A model generated the notes under the pieces. The model saw only the letters and a list, made by a program, of their open reading frames with translations, searched no databases and was not told the DNA's origin. Shown here piece after piece: positions 25,749-33,374 of a DNA stretch of 38,017 nucleotides. Made by a program: the position numbers and the translations under genes. How positions within the stretch are numbered: the first letter of the stretch is position 1; each line of letters begins with the position of its first letter. Source of the stretch: Verrucomicrobiota bacterium (lineage in GTDB: Bacteria > Verrucomicrobiota > Verrucomicrobiia > Verrucomicrobiales > Akkermansiaceae); NCBI GenBank assembly GCA_026397725.1, contig JAPLUI010000239.1, positions 1-38,017 on the forward strand, in the 5' to 3' direction.

Positions 25749-26429
25749 TCAATGGGGCGGGGCTGGCCGGGCTTGGCAGACGTTGACAAAATCACCCAAC
25801 ATCGCTTCGAGCCGCACGGTGAACCGTTCAATGCGGCGCATGAACCAACTGTGGAAGATAACGCAGACCACCGCGATCGCAATCCCGAAGATGGTGGTAT
25901 GGAGGGCCACCGCAATGCCGCGGGCGACGACGACGTGGTCGGTGGTCTCGCCCAGACCCTCGAAAATGACGACCAGGCCGGAGGCGGAGCCGAGCAGGCC
26001 AAGCAACGGGGCCACGGTGACGAGCACATCCAGCACGCCAATGCCGGAGTGGAGGTGGACGGTTTCCTCACGGGCGGAGGATTCGACGGCCTGGGTGATG
26101 TCAGCAAGGGCCTTGCCGCGATTCTTGATGGCGACGGCACAGAGACGGGCGAGGGTGCTTTTCCCTTCCTGGAACTGCCGGATGGTGGAGGCATGGGTGT
26201 TTTCCGCGATCCGGTGCTCGAACGCTTCCACCTCGCGGGCAAGGGCCTCCGGAATGACTTGGTGGCGGGAAAGCGAGAGCAACTTGAACACGATCGCCAT
26301 CATGCCGACGATGGAGCACAGGGAAAGCGGGATCATGAAAAAGCCACCCCGGACGAGAAATGACCAGGTGACTTGAAAGGCTTCGATGGGTGAGGTGATG
26401 GCTGGCAGGACGGCGTCGGGGATGGACAT
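25749..26429 (-). CDS. exbB: ExbB/TolQ-family proton channel protein of the tonB operon
   Basis: 226 residues from the ATG at 26429, chosen over upstream starts that lie inside tonB. Three membrane helices are visible: about 27-52, 131-156 and 170-195. The family motifs are VLVTVAPLLGLLGSASGLVV and GIAVALHTTIFGIAIAVVC. There is no N-terminal signal extension, unlike the paralogue at 4530-5375. It lies between tonB (11 bases upstream) and exbD (four bases downstream), the usual layout of an operon supplying proton-motive energy to outer-membrane receptors. Confidence 0.92.
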   Translation of the reverse strand: MSIPDAVLPAITSPIEAFQVTWSFLVRGGFFMIPLSLCSIVGMMAIVFKLLSLSRHQVIPEALAREVEAFEHRIAENTHASTIRQFQEGKSTLARLCAVAIKNRGKALADITQAVESSAREETVHLHSGIGVLDVLVTVAPLLGLLGSASGLVVIFEGLGETTDHVVVARGIAVALHTTIFGIAIAVVCVIFHSWFMRRIERFTVRLEAMLGDFVNVCQARPAPPH

Positions 26430-26439
26430 GGCTTGGATG

Positions 26440-27630
26440 TTAGAAATAGAAGTTGAAGATGAGTTCGAGCGGATCTTCCTGAAAACTCTGGCGCAGCTCG
26501 GGAGGCATCGCAGGGATGGTGGCGTCGTGGATGGAGTTGAGGGTGAAGCCCTTTTGCTGCTGGCCGGTCTGCATGGCGCCGATGAATTGGACGTTGCGCA
26601 CCTTGCCCTTGGCATCGACAAAGAAACGGACGGTTAGAAAGCCGGGGGTGATGAAGTCCCGGTAGCGCACGCAGTTGCGCTGCCACTCGAGTTCGATGGC
26701 GCGGCTGATGGTGGCCTGGTAGCGGCCGAGCGCCGAGTCCTCGACATCCAGCGCGCTGCGCCCGGTGCGGGAAATCGACCCCTGAATGGCGGTCTTGCGC
26801 TGGTAGCCGCGGAAGGCCGGCTCCTTGGGATTTTCCTGCGGGTTGGATGCAGGTTGGGATTCTTTCGGGGCGTCCGGAGTGGGCGAGGCATCCGGGGCAC
26901 CTTCCGGTGGCAACATCCGGGGGCCGGGTTTGGGATTTTCCTCGGAGGTTTTGCGGGGGACGGGGATTTCGACTGGAGAGGGACCCTCTGCGAGCGGCTC
27001 GGGCGACGGGGGGATGGAATGTTTATCGTCAGATCCTGGGGCTGCGGTGGTTGCACCGGATTTGGCGGTGTCGGGCGGGGCGGGCAAGGTTTCGGGAACT
27101 GGCGGTACCGGCGGGACGGGAGGCAGCAGCGGCTCTGGCGCGTTCGCGCCGTCGGCGGCGAGGATCCCGTCTTGGTAACGGCTCTCGGTGGTCTCGAGGT
27201 CCCCTGCGTGGCGCGGCTGGATGCCGGCCTGGGCTGGCATGGCCGGGGCGGACGGATCCGGAGTGGCATCGCTGGTCGCTTGGGTGTCACGCTCGCCGAT
27301 GAATGCCGGCTGGTCCGGGCGTTTCCCCCGTTGGTCGTCCGAGGTCCGGGCGAAACTCGGATCCCGCGCCGGGACCAGGGCTGCTGCGGATTCCTCACCG
27401 GCGGCAGCGGCACTCGGCGGCGCGGTCGGCGTCGTGAGTTCCGGGGCGATGATGCGCACGGTCTCCGCGGGCGCTTGGGTGAGGGGGGCCGGGTGATGGA
27501 ATTGTGCCGCCTCGATGAAGGCAAATCCGGCCAGCAGCAGGATGGCCGCATTGCACAGCAGCGACAGCCCGAGCGCAGCCGCCCACAGGCGACCGTCTCT
27601 CCGCTTCGCAAATGATGCCTGGGTTGTCAT
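26440..27630 (-). CDS. TonB-like energy transducer with long Pro-rich spacer
   Basis: 396 residues from the ATG at 27630. A short cytoplasmic N-terminus, one membrane helix (about 15-38, LWAAALGLSLLCNAAILLLA), a ~250-residue Pro/Ala/Glu-rich spacer (LLPPVPPVPPVPETLPAPP, KTSEENPKPGPRMLPPEG), and a C-terminal domain (about 295-396; YQATISRAIELEWQRNCVRY, GFLTVRFFVDAKGKVRNVQF) form the TonB plan. The spacer would span the periplasm and the C-terminal domain contact receptor TonB boxes. The C-terminal domain resembles TonB/TolA-type folds more than it matches E. coli TonB, so TolA is possible. The exbB-exbD genes directly downstream support an energy-transducing role. An earlier GTG/ATG start would only add residues without a signal. 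Confidence 0.8.
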   Translation of the reverse strand: MTTQASFAKRRDGRLWAAALGLSLLCNAAILLLAGFAFIEAAQFHHPAPLTQAPAETVRIIAPELTTPTAPPSAAAAGEESAAALVPARDPSFARTSDDQRGKRPDQPAFIGERDTQATSDATPDPSAPAMPAQAGIQPRHAGDLETTESRYQDGILAADGANAPEPLLPPVPPVPPVPETLPAPPDTAKSGATTAAPGSDDKHSIPPSPEPLAEGPSPVEIPVPRKTSEENPKPGPRMLPPEGAPDASPTPDAPKESQPASNPQENPKEPAFRGYQRKTAIQGSISRTGRSALDVEDSALGRYQATISRAIELEWQRNCVRYRDFITPGFLTVRFFVDAKGKVRNVQFIGAMQTGQQQKGFTLNSIHDATIPAMPPELRQSFQEDPLELIFNFYF

Positions 27631-27712
27631 GGGCAACACCTGCAGCATGCCCGCAATCCTGCCGCAGCGCAACCCGGGAAATTGGGAAACCTTGCCGCGC
27701 ATGGCACCCGGA

Positions 27713-28636
27713 CTACCTCGACTGTTCGAGCATGCGGAGGAGCGGGGCCTCGGCCCGGACTCGCAGGGATTCCTCCATTTCGACCCGGGGGGCCAGGTTG
27801 GCGAGGCAGTCGCGGAGCTTTTGCAAGGTGTTGAGCTTCATATAGCGGCAATCCGCGCAGGCGCAGCGCTCGGTAGGCCCTGCGATGAGGTTCTTGCCCG
27901 GGCACTCCTTGCGCAGGCGGTGGAGCATGCCGCTCTCAGTGACGACAATGATGTCTCTGACAGGTGCGTTCCGGCAGAAGCCGATCATTTTTTCAGTCGA
28001 GCACACTTCATCGGCGAGCAAGCGGACCGCGTGGGTACATTCCGGATGGGCGACGACGAGGGCCTGCGGGTACTCGGCCTTGATGCGGTTGATGGAGTCG
28101 CGCGTGAACTCGAGGTGGACATAACATGAACCTTGCCAGAGATCCATCTGGCGCCCGGTCTGGGCCATGACCCAGGCCCCGAGATTGGCATCCGGCACAA
28201 ACAGGATGGGCCGCTCCGGGGGGGCCTGGTTGACGATCTTCACGGCGTTGCCGGACGTGCAGATAACATCACAGAGCGCTTTGACGGCACCGGAACAATT
28301 GATATATGCGATGACGTAATAGTTCTTCGGGGCGTTTGCCTTCAGATAGGCTTCAAGGTCGGCCGCAGGGCAGGATTGTTCGAGTGAGCAACCGGCATCC
28401 GCATCGGGCAGCACGACGATCTTGCCAGGATTGATGATTTTGGCGGTCTCCGCCATGAAATGAACGCCACAGAAGACTATCACCTCCGCAGTGGTGGCCT
28501 TGGCATGATAGGCCAGACCCAGCGAGTCCCCAACGTAATCGGCCAGGTCCTGAATCTCACCCATTTGATAGTTGTGGGCCAGAATGACCGCGTTGCGGGC
28601 TTGCTTGAGAGCGAGGATTTCTTCCGTCAGGTCCAT
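27713..28636 (-). CDS. nadA: Quinolinate synthase NadA
   Basis: The 307-residue protein makes quinolinate from iminoaspartate and dihydroxyacetone phosphate in NAD synthesis. The family marks are HNYQ at 21-24, ADYVGDSLGL, GVHFMAETAKI, VLPDADAGCSL and KLNTLQKL. The likely [4Fe-4S] ligands are Cys83 (AGCSLE), Cys171 (GSCYVH) and Cys263 (in the CACADCRYM motif), spaced as in characterised enzymes. The length fits the shorter NadA group. It sits in a minus-strand run between bactofilin genes and tonB, with 82 bases to tonB, so it may not be functionally linked to them. No nadB or nadC lies in the window. Confidence 0.96.
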   Translation of the reverse strand: MDLTEEILALKQARNAVILAHNYQMGEIQDLADYVGDSLGLAYHAKATTAEVIVFCGVHFMAETAKIINPGKIVVLPDADAGCSLEQSCPAADLEAYLKANAPKNYYVIAYINCSGAVKALCDVICTSGNAVKIVNQAPPERPILFVPDANLGAWVMAQTGRQMDLWQGSCYVHLEFTRDSINRIKAEYPQALVVAHPECTHAVRLLADEVCSTEKMIGFCRNAPVRDIIVVTESGMLHRLRKECPGKNLIAGPTERCACADCRYMKLNTLQKLRDCLANLAPRVEMEESLRVRAEAPLLRMLEQSR

Positions 28637-28656
28637 GGGTGGGGGCGCTCCGCACC

Positions 28657-28733
28657 AGAGGTCAGAGGTCAGAGGTCAGTGGTCAGAGGTCGGAGGTCGG
28701 AGGTCGGAGGTCGGAGGTCGGAGGTCGGAGGTC
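28657..28733. repeat. Heptamer tandem repeat (GGAGGTC/AGAGGTC, 11 units)
   Basis: Eleven 7-bp units run from 28657: five of the AGAGGTC type (one AGTGGTC) then six identical GGAGGTC. It begins 20 bases upstream of the nadA start codon, so it lies in the nadA 5' region or the spacer to the upstream bactofilin gene. A stray AGAGGTCAGAGGT occurs again near 28806. Copy number is likely to vary between strains. Confidence 0.9.
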
Positions 28734-28810
28734 GGTAGGGCGTGAGCGCCGGGCCCGCCCACTTGTCGCCAGCGGCGTGAGATGAAAAGGAAATGGCGAG
28801 GGTGCAGAGG

Positions 28811-29668
28811 TCAGAGGTTTTTCTCTTCAGGGTTGGGAGTGGTGTCGGCCTGGACGATTTCGAGGGTGCCGCTGTGTTTGGCGCCGGATTTGACGACGAT
28901 GGCAGAGGCGCGGACGAAGCCTTGGAGCCGGGCGCGTTTTCCCAAGGTGATGATGCCCGTGCAGAAGATTTGACCGCGGGCATAGCCGTCGATGTTGGCA
29001 CTGGCAGCCGTCACCGGGTGAAAGAACTCGACGCGGGCACCGCGTTGGATGCGGAGTTGGCGGCAGTTGACCGTGCCCATGACTTTGCCATGGCCGCGGA
29101 TGATCAAATCCCCGGAGCAATCAACCGAACTGCCGAGTTCTCCCAACACGGTGAGGTGGTGGCACTGGATGGTGCCGCCGGAAACCGCCCCGGATTTGAG
29201 AATGGTGACGTTGCCACGCGTCTGGATGCGGCGGTTCCATGGCTGGTTGATTGCATAATCAAGAAGGCTGACGTAACAACTGCAGCGCGGACATTGACTG
29301 GATTGGGCCTCGGCGGCAGCGGTGTAGTGGTGACCACAATCGAAGCAGGAAATCTCGCGGGGCGGCTTGGACGGGAAGAAAAACCGGAAGATCGGGTGGC
29401 GCGGTGCCGGTACCGCCGGAGGGCCCTGAAACGGTGACTTGGCCTGCTGCGGGGGCGGTTCGGGAAAGGGGTCGGAATCGCGCCTGGGCGGGGCCAAACG
29501 CGCGGTGGGGCGTGGCCGCACCACCGCTTTGCCATCTTGCACTTGGAAATTGGCACGACAGCCTTGGCACTGCGTTGAAACCACCATCGCGGGCTCAAAC
29601 TGGGTGTGCCCGCACTCCGGGCACACCACTTCGATGCGATGGTGCGGGCTTAGTGACTCACCGACCAT
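28811..29668 (-). CDS. Bactofilin-domain protein with two N-terminal zinc ribbons
   Basis: 285 residues. Two CxxC...CxxC zinc-ribbon motifs precede the fold: Cys16/19/34/37 and Cys108/111/126/129, separated by a Pro-rich linker. From about 150 a right-handed beta-helix of the bactofilin (polymer-forming cytoskeletal) family is seen: [60 protein letters not shown]. Bactofilins assemble into filaments that localise envelope enzymes. Zinc ribbons in the same chain are unusual and might bind nucleic acid, protein or another filament subunit. It follows a second bactofilin gene by 46 bases on the same strand. Confidence 0.88.
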   Translation of the reverse strand: MVGESLSPHHRIEVVCPECGHTQFEPAMVVSTQCQGCRANFQVQDGKAVVRPRPTARLAPPRRDSDPFPEPPPQQAKSPFQGPPAVPAPRHPIFRFFFPSKPPREISCFDCGHHYTAAAEAQSSQCPRCSCYVSLLDYAINQPWNRRIQTRGNVTILKSGAVSGGTIQCHHLTVLGELGSSVDCSGDLIIRGHGKVMGTVNCRQLRIQRGARVEFFHPVTAASANIDGYARGQIFCTGIITLGKRARLQGFVRASAIVVKSGAKHSGTLEIVQADTTPNPEEKNL

Positions 29669-29714
29669 AACAAATACTCAGGGATCCCGGAAAGTCACAG
29701 TCCGGAAATTGCGA

Positions 29715-30419
29715 TCAACCGGCACCCGGCAACGTGGCTTGCTTCGGCACCCCGGCCGCCGCAACTCTTGCCGCTTGCTGACCTTGCTGACCTTGCTGAC
29801 CTTGTTGGCCTTGTTGGCCTTGTTGGCCTTGCCGGGCTTGTTGGCCTTGTTGGCCTTGTTGGCCTTGCTGGCCTTGCTGGGCTTGGGCCGGGGCTTGGGC
29901 CGGGGCTTGGGCCGGAGCATGGGCTTGGGCCGGAGCTTGGGCCGGAGTTCCGACAATGGATTTGCCGACAAAAATGGCACCAGCCTCAATCGAGAGAGTC
30001 TTGGATTTGATGTCACCGATGACTTCCGCGCTGGATTTGAGTTCGATCCGGTCCAGCGCGGTGATGTTGCCGTGGACTTTGCCATAGACCACGACGGTAG
30101 CCGTCTTGATCTCGGCCTTGAGCCTGGCGTTTTCGCCTACGGTGAGACTGCCCTCGGAGGAGATTTCGCCTTCGATTTTGCCATCGACAATCAGATCGTT
30201 GGTGAACTTGACAGTGCCTTTGATTTCAACATCCGAAGACAGGATGTTGCGGGAGGCTCCCGGCGGCGGACGGGAAATGGAGGCTTGGGCTGGCGCGGAA
30301 GCGGCGGCAGAAGCACTGCTTGGTGGCACCAACGGTTCCGGCTGGCGGTAACCTGGAGGTGCCGCGGGTGAAGGGCGATTTGAGTCGCTGAGGTCTTGGC
30401 CAATTACTTTCTTGAACAC
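29715..30419 (-). CDS. Bactofilin with Gln/Gly-rich repetitive tail
   Basis: About 234 residues if the GTG at 30419 ([12 protein letters not shown]) is the start; an upstream GTG at 30536 would add 39 residues that overlap the neighbouring gene and look non-coding. A Pro/Ala-rich N-terminus leads to a bactofilin beta-helix (about 59-157; [40 protein letters not shown]). The last ~65 residues are low complexity: PAQA repeats, then about a dozen QGQ triplets. The DNA there is a 9-bp tandem repeat. Bactofilins polymerise without nucleotides; the tail may tune assembly or bind partners. Tandem bactofilin genes suggest a mixed filament. Confidence 0.82.
   Translation of the reverse strand: MFKKVIGQDLSDSNRPSPAAPPGYRQPEPLVPPSSASAAASAPAQASISRPPPGASRNILSSDVEIKGTVKFTNDLIVDGKIEGEISSEGSLTVGENARLKAEIKTATVVVYGKVHGNITALDRIELKSSAEVIGDIKSKTLSIEAGAIFVGKSIVGTPAQAPAQAHAPAQAPAQAPAQAQQGQQGQQGQQGQQARQGQQGQQGQQGQQGQQGQQAARVAAAGVPKQATLPGAG
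29775..29948. repeat. Coding tandem repeats: 9-bp units then 12-bp units
   Basis: Twelve 9-bp units of the type TTGTTGGCC (variants TTGCTGACC, TTGCTGGCC) span 29775-29882. They are followed to about 29948 by 12-bp units of the type TTGGGCCGGGGC. On the minus strand they encode the QGQ and APAQ repeats of the bactofilin tail. Unit lengths are multiples of three, so copy changes keep the frame. Confidence 0.9.
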
Positions 30420-30535
30420 GGTGGTTAGAGGAGTGAGGGTTGAAACAAAACAAACTGACGCGGAATTACGGCTTGGAAGGAGTGTCTGGAGAACCGGGTG
30501 CCGCCGGCACGGGTGGCTCGACGCCCGGAGAAGCA

Positions 30536-31684
30536 CTACGAGGCGTGCCGAGAGTTTCTTGCACCGGGGCAGGTGCAGTGGCAGGCGGAGCCGCAGCAGG
30601 CGGGGCTGCGGCAGGCGGAGTCGCCGCAGGCGGAGGGGCGGCGGGCGGGGTCGCCGCAGGCGGGGTGGCGGCAGGCGGAGTCGCCGCCGGGCGGGGTGGC
30701 GGCAGGCGGAGTCGCGGCAGGCGGGGTCGCCGCAGGCGGGGCCGCAGCAGGCGGGGTCGCCGCAGGCGGGGTCGCCGCAGGCGGGGTGGCGGGCGGGGTG
30801 TTTTCAACCGGGTTGCCGCCTGGCTGAGGGATGAACGGGTTGGCGACGGGCGGAACATCCGCTTCCGGCGAGCCTGAATCGGGGGCCGGCAGACCGGGAA
30901 TCGCGGGTTGTGCCGACGGGACCACCGGAGCCCCGGGAACCACAGAAACACCGGGCACCGCAGGAACTCCGGGAACTCCAGGAGCACCGGGAGCACCGGG
31001 ATTCGCGGGCGGCGCTGGTGGCGTCGGCGGCGGGTCGATTTCAACGGGCATCTGTGCCTTCAACAGGGCGATTCGTTGGTCAATGGTCTTGGAAAAACTG
31101 CTGTCCGGGTACTCGGTCTTGGCTTTTTGATAGAGTTGCTCCGCCTTTGCCATCTCGCCGGTGGCTTTCGAGATATCACCGAGGGCGAGCAGGGCGTAAG
31201 GTGCCAGGAAACGTGCCGTGGGCTCGTCGGCCAGTTCCTGGAAGACCTTTGCGGCATCAGCCAGTTTGCCTTGGGTCTGGAGCTTTGAGCCGAGGCTGGC
31301 CTGGGCCGTGGGGCGGGCCGGATGCTCGGGGTTGGCGGCAAGGAAGGACTTGAGGGTTTCAATGGCAGTGTCTTGCTGGTTCTCGGACCATTGGCGTGCG
31401 GCCAGCATGACTTCAGCACTGTGCGCTGCGGCGGTTCCCGAGTGTTCCTTGATGACGGTTTGCAGTGCAGGAATATCCTCGGCTTTGTTGAGTTCGGCAC
31501 CGGCGGTGTGCTCCTTGCTGCTGACCACGCCGCGGTAGATGACCAAGGCGGCTGTGGCAAGGGCGATGACGATGGCCAGAATAACGATGTTCTTCTGGTT
31601 GCGATCCAGAAATTGCTCGAAGGTGCTAGGGCCTTGGGCGATTTCACCGATCGGACGTGGGGTGTCTGGGCTGTCTGTGGGCAT
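30536..31684 (-). CDS. Membrane-anchored TPR-like protein, frameshifted in a Pro/Ala repeat tail
   Basis: As read, 382 residues from the ATG at 31684. A cytoplasmic N-terminus leads to one membrane helix (about 32-51, NIVILAIVIALATAALVIYR) and helical repeats (about 60-205; AAKVFQELADEPTARFLAPY, GEMAKAEQLYQKAKTEYPDS), the plan of YfgM/CpoB-like anchored TPR proteins. A Pro-rich tail follows and becomes (PPAAT)n. One repeat unit (30686-30701) has 16 instead of 15 bases, after which the frame gives a Cys/Arg-rich sequence and stops at 30536. Removing that base restores PPAAT repeats and a normal end at 30466, giving 405 residues. It precedes the bactofilin genes on the same strand. Confidence 0.75.
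   Translation of the reverse strand: MPTDSPDTPRPIGEIAQGPSTFEQFLDRNQKNIVILAIVIALATAALVIYRGVVSSKEHTAGAELNKAEDIPALQTVIKEHSGTAAAHSAEVMLAARQWSENQQDTAIETLKSFLAANPEHPARPTAQASLGSKLQTQGKLADAAKVFQELADEPTARFLAPYALLALGDISKATGEMAKAEQLYQKAKTEYPDSSFSKTIDQRIALLKAQMPVEIDPPPTPPAPPANPGAPGAPGVPGVPAVPGVSVVPGAPVVPSAQPAIPGLPAPDSGSPEADVPPVANPFIPQPGGNPVENTPPATPPAATPPAATPPAAAPPAATPPAATPPAATPPGGDSACRHPACGDPARRPSACGDSACRSPACCGSACHCTCPGARNSRHAS
30581..30791. repeat. 15-bp coding tandem repeat (14 units, one of 16 bp)
   Basis: Units of the type GCAGGCGGGGTCGCC repeat 14 times. Thirteen are 15 bp and one (30686-30701, GCCGGGCGGGGTGGCG) is 16 bp. On the minus strand they encode PPAAT-type pentapeptides. The odd unit causes the frameshift of the host gene. 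Confidence 0.92.
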
Positions 31685-31766
31685 GGGGAATTGGCCTGCG
31701 TTGGTGCGGCGGGGAAAATTCAATGCGCAAGCCACCGCAAAATCAATGCGTAAGTCTCAAAGTTGG

Positions 31767-31785
31767 CCGATTTTCGGGAAATCGG
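31767..31785. promoter_or_regulatory. Palindrome in the divergent promoter region upstream of lpxB
   Basis: CCGATTT-TCGGG-AAATCGG is a perfect 7-bp inverted repeat in the 170-base gap between the divergent TPR-like gene and lpxB. No U-tract follows on either strand. A possible -35-like TTGAAT starts two bases later. It may be an operator serving either gene. Confidence 0.35.
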
Positions 31786-31853
31786 GTTGAATTGTCTGTT
31801 TCACACGGGATTTTCATGGCCAGCTTGCCGGGTGACCGTTAAGAAGTCCGGGC

Positions 31854-32987
31854 ATGGCGGGACGGATTTACGTGGTTGCAGGTGAACTGAGCGGTGATGC
31901 GCACGGGGCTGGGTTGTTGCGTGCCTTGGAGGAATTGAGGCCGGGCCTGCGCATCGCCGGCGCGGGTGGCCCGGAAATGGCGGCAGTGGCTGGTGCCGGG
32001 GTGAAGAACTGGGTGGCAGACGCCGCAGTGGTGGGCTTGTGGGAGGTCTTGAAGCATTACCGCTGGTTCAAGCAACGGTTTGATGAAATGCTGGCAGCGG
32101 TGAAGTCGTTCCAGCCGGAGGTGTTGGTGTTGATTGATTATCCGGGCTTCAATTTGCGCTTTTCCGCCGCCGTGCGGCGTGCCTGTCCGGCAACCCGACA
32201 AGTGTATTACATCAGCCCGCAGGTGTGGGCGTGGAACCGGCGCCGGATCCCCCGAATGGTGTGCTTGCTGGATGAATTGCTGTGTGTGTTCCCGTTTGAG
32301 CAGCCGATATTTGCAGCGGCAGGCTTGAAGACGACCTTTGTCGGGCATCCCTTGGTCGATGAACTGGAAGCCCGGCGGCTCACCGAGGTGGCCCGCGATG
32401 ATTGCTTGGTGGGGCTGTTCCCGGGGAGTCGCGAGCGGGAAGTGCAGCGCTTGTTTCCAGTGATGATAGAATCGGCCAAACGCTTGCTGGCATGGCATAC
32501 CGATCTGCGATTTGAAGCCCCTGCGGCATCGCCCGCGCTCGGTGAACAGATGCGGAACATGACCCGCGAGGCCAAGGTTGACGAGCATCTGAAGGTCACC
32601 ACCGGCGGCAGCCACGCGCTGATGCAACGGGCCTGCTGTGGCGTGATCGCCAGCGGCACGGCGACGCTGGAAGCCGCGTACTTGGGCTTACCCTACTGCC
32701 TGACCTACAAGGTGGCGTGGCCAACGTATTTTGCAGGCCGGATGCTGGTGCGCTTGAAGCACCTCGGCTTGGTCAATATTCTGGCGGGGGAAAAGGTGAT
32801 CGAGGAATTCATCCAAACCGACGCGGATGCGACGCAGCTTGGCGCGGCCTTGCGGGAGTTCTTGCAAGATCCGGAGCACCGTGCCAGGTTGCAGGCACGC
32901 TTGGCGGAAACGGCGGCCAAACTCGGCGGAACCGGTGCCCATCTGCGAGCCGCCCGCGCCGTGGCCGCCTGGCTGCCAGAGGCGTGA
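31854..32987 (+). CDS. lpxB: Lipid-A-disaccharide synthase LpxB
   Basis: The 377-residue protein joins UDP-2,3-diacylglucosamine to lipid X, making the disaccharide core of lipid A at the inner membrane. GT19-family motifs are clear: VVAGELSGDAHGAGL at the N-terminus, VLIDYPGFNLRF, YYISPQVWAWNRRR, VGHPLVDE, GLFPGSREREV and the UDP-binding IASGTATLEAAYLGLP. The length is normal. It implies a lipid A-containing outer membrane. It stands first on the plus strand, divergent from the TPR/bactofilin run, with no other lpx gene nearby; a small lipoprotein gene follows. Confidence 0.97.
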   Translation: MAGRIYVVAGELSGDAHGAGLLRALEELRPGLRIAGAGGPEMAAVAGAGVKNWVADAAVVGLWEVLKHYRWFKQRFDEMLAAVKSFQPEVLVLIDYPGFNLRFSAAVRRACPATRQVYYISPQVWAWNRRRIPRMVCLLDELLCVFPFEQPIFAAAGLKTTFVGHPLVDELEARRLTEVARDDCLVGLFPGSREREVQRLFPVMIESAKRLLAWHTDLRFEAPAASPALGEQMRNMTREAKVDEHLKVTTGGSHALMQRACCGVIASGTATLEAAYLGLPYCLTYKVAWPTYFAGRMLVRLKHLGLVNILAGEKVIEEFIQTDADATQLGAALREFLQDPEHRARLQARLAETAAKLGGTGAHLRAARAVAAWLPEA

Positions 32988-33043
32988 AAATATTCCGCCT
33001 GGAGGCTTGCGTCTTGCGGGCTTGCGGCTATCATGGGCGCGTG

Positions 33044-33208
33044 ATGAGAGCCCTCCTGATGACGCTTGCAGCCGCCTGTGCCTGCTCCCTTTCCTGCGAA
33101 CGCCACGACTTCGAGGGCGAGGATGGCACCAAGCAACTCCATCAACCCCACGGAGCCCATGCCGTCGGCAACGCCCACCATGCGCAAGGCGATCCCGCCC
33201 CCCATTGA
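33044..33208 (+). CDS. Small His-rich lipoprotein
   Basis: 54 residues from the ATG at 33044. The N-terminus MRALLMTLAAACACSLSC is a lipoprotein signal with the lipid-acceptor Cys at residue 18. The mature part (ERHDFEGEDGTKQLHQPHGA, then HAVGNAHHAQGDPAPH) has eight His residues, a composition suited to metal binding. It is transcribed with lpxB or from its own promoter (TATCAT at 33029-33034 is a possible -10). The function is unknown. The signal peptide, lipobox and composition argue that it is a real gene despite its size. Confidence 0.6.
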   Translation: MRALLMTLAAACACSLSCERHDFEGEDGTKQLHQPHGAHAVGNAHHAQGDPAPH

Positions 33209-33319
33209 TTTCAGTTCCGGAACGGGAGTGAGCAAGGTGCGCCAGCACTGCAACCCCGGCATGGAGGTTCCCTTGCGATCCTGCCGGCTCGGTCCCGCTT
33301 CAGCGCCGCATGCCGACAA

Positions 33320-33353
33320 GCAAGCCGTCACCATGGTGATGGAGACGGCTTGC
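33320..33353. terminator. Bidirectional terminator-like hairpin
   Basis: GCAAGCCGTC (33320-33329) and GACGGCTTGC (33344-33353) form a perfect 10-bp stem with a 14-base loop. It is followed on the plus strand by CTTATTT. It lies between converging genes (small lipoprotein and double-HTH protein), where a shared terminator is expected. Confidence 0.6.
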
Positions 33354-33374
33354 CTTATTTGAGTTGTATGGACT

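Noticed and set aside
28657..28733. CRISPR-like array
   Set aside because: The units are contiguous heptamers without spacers; it is a simple tandem repeat.
29439..30371. Plus-strand 310-codon frame with Leu/Ala repeats opposite the bactofilin
   Set aside because: The Leu-rich run is only the reverse reading of the 9-bp repeat, and the bactofilin on the minus strand has a recognisable fold.
30412..30877. Plus-strand frames made of Gly/Ala/Arg repeats
   Set aside because: They are antisense translations of the 15-bp repeat and change frame with the 16-bp unit. No other support.
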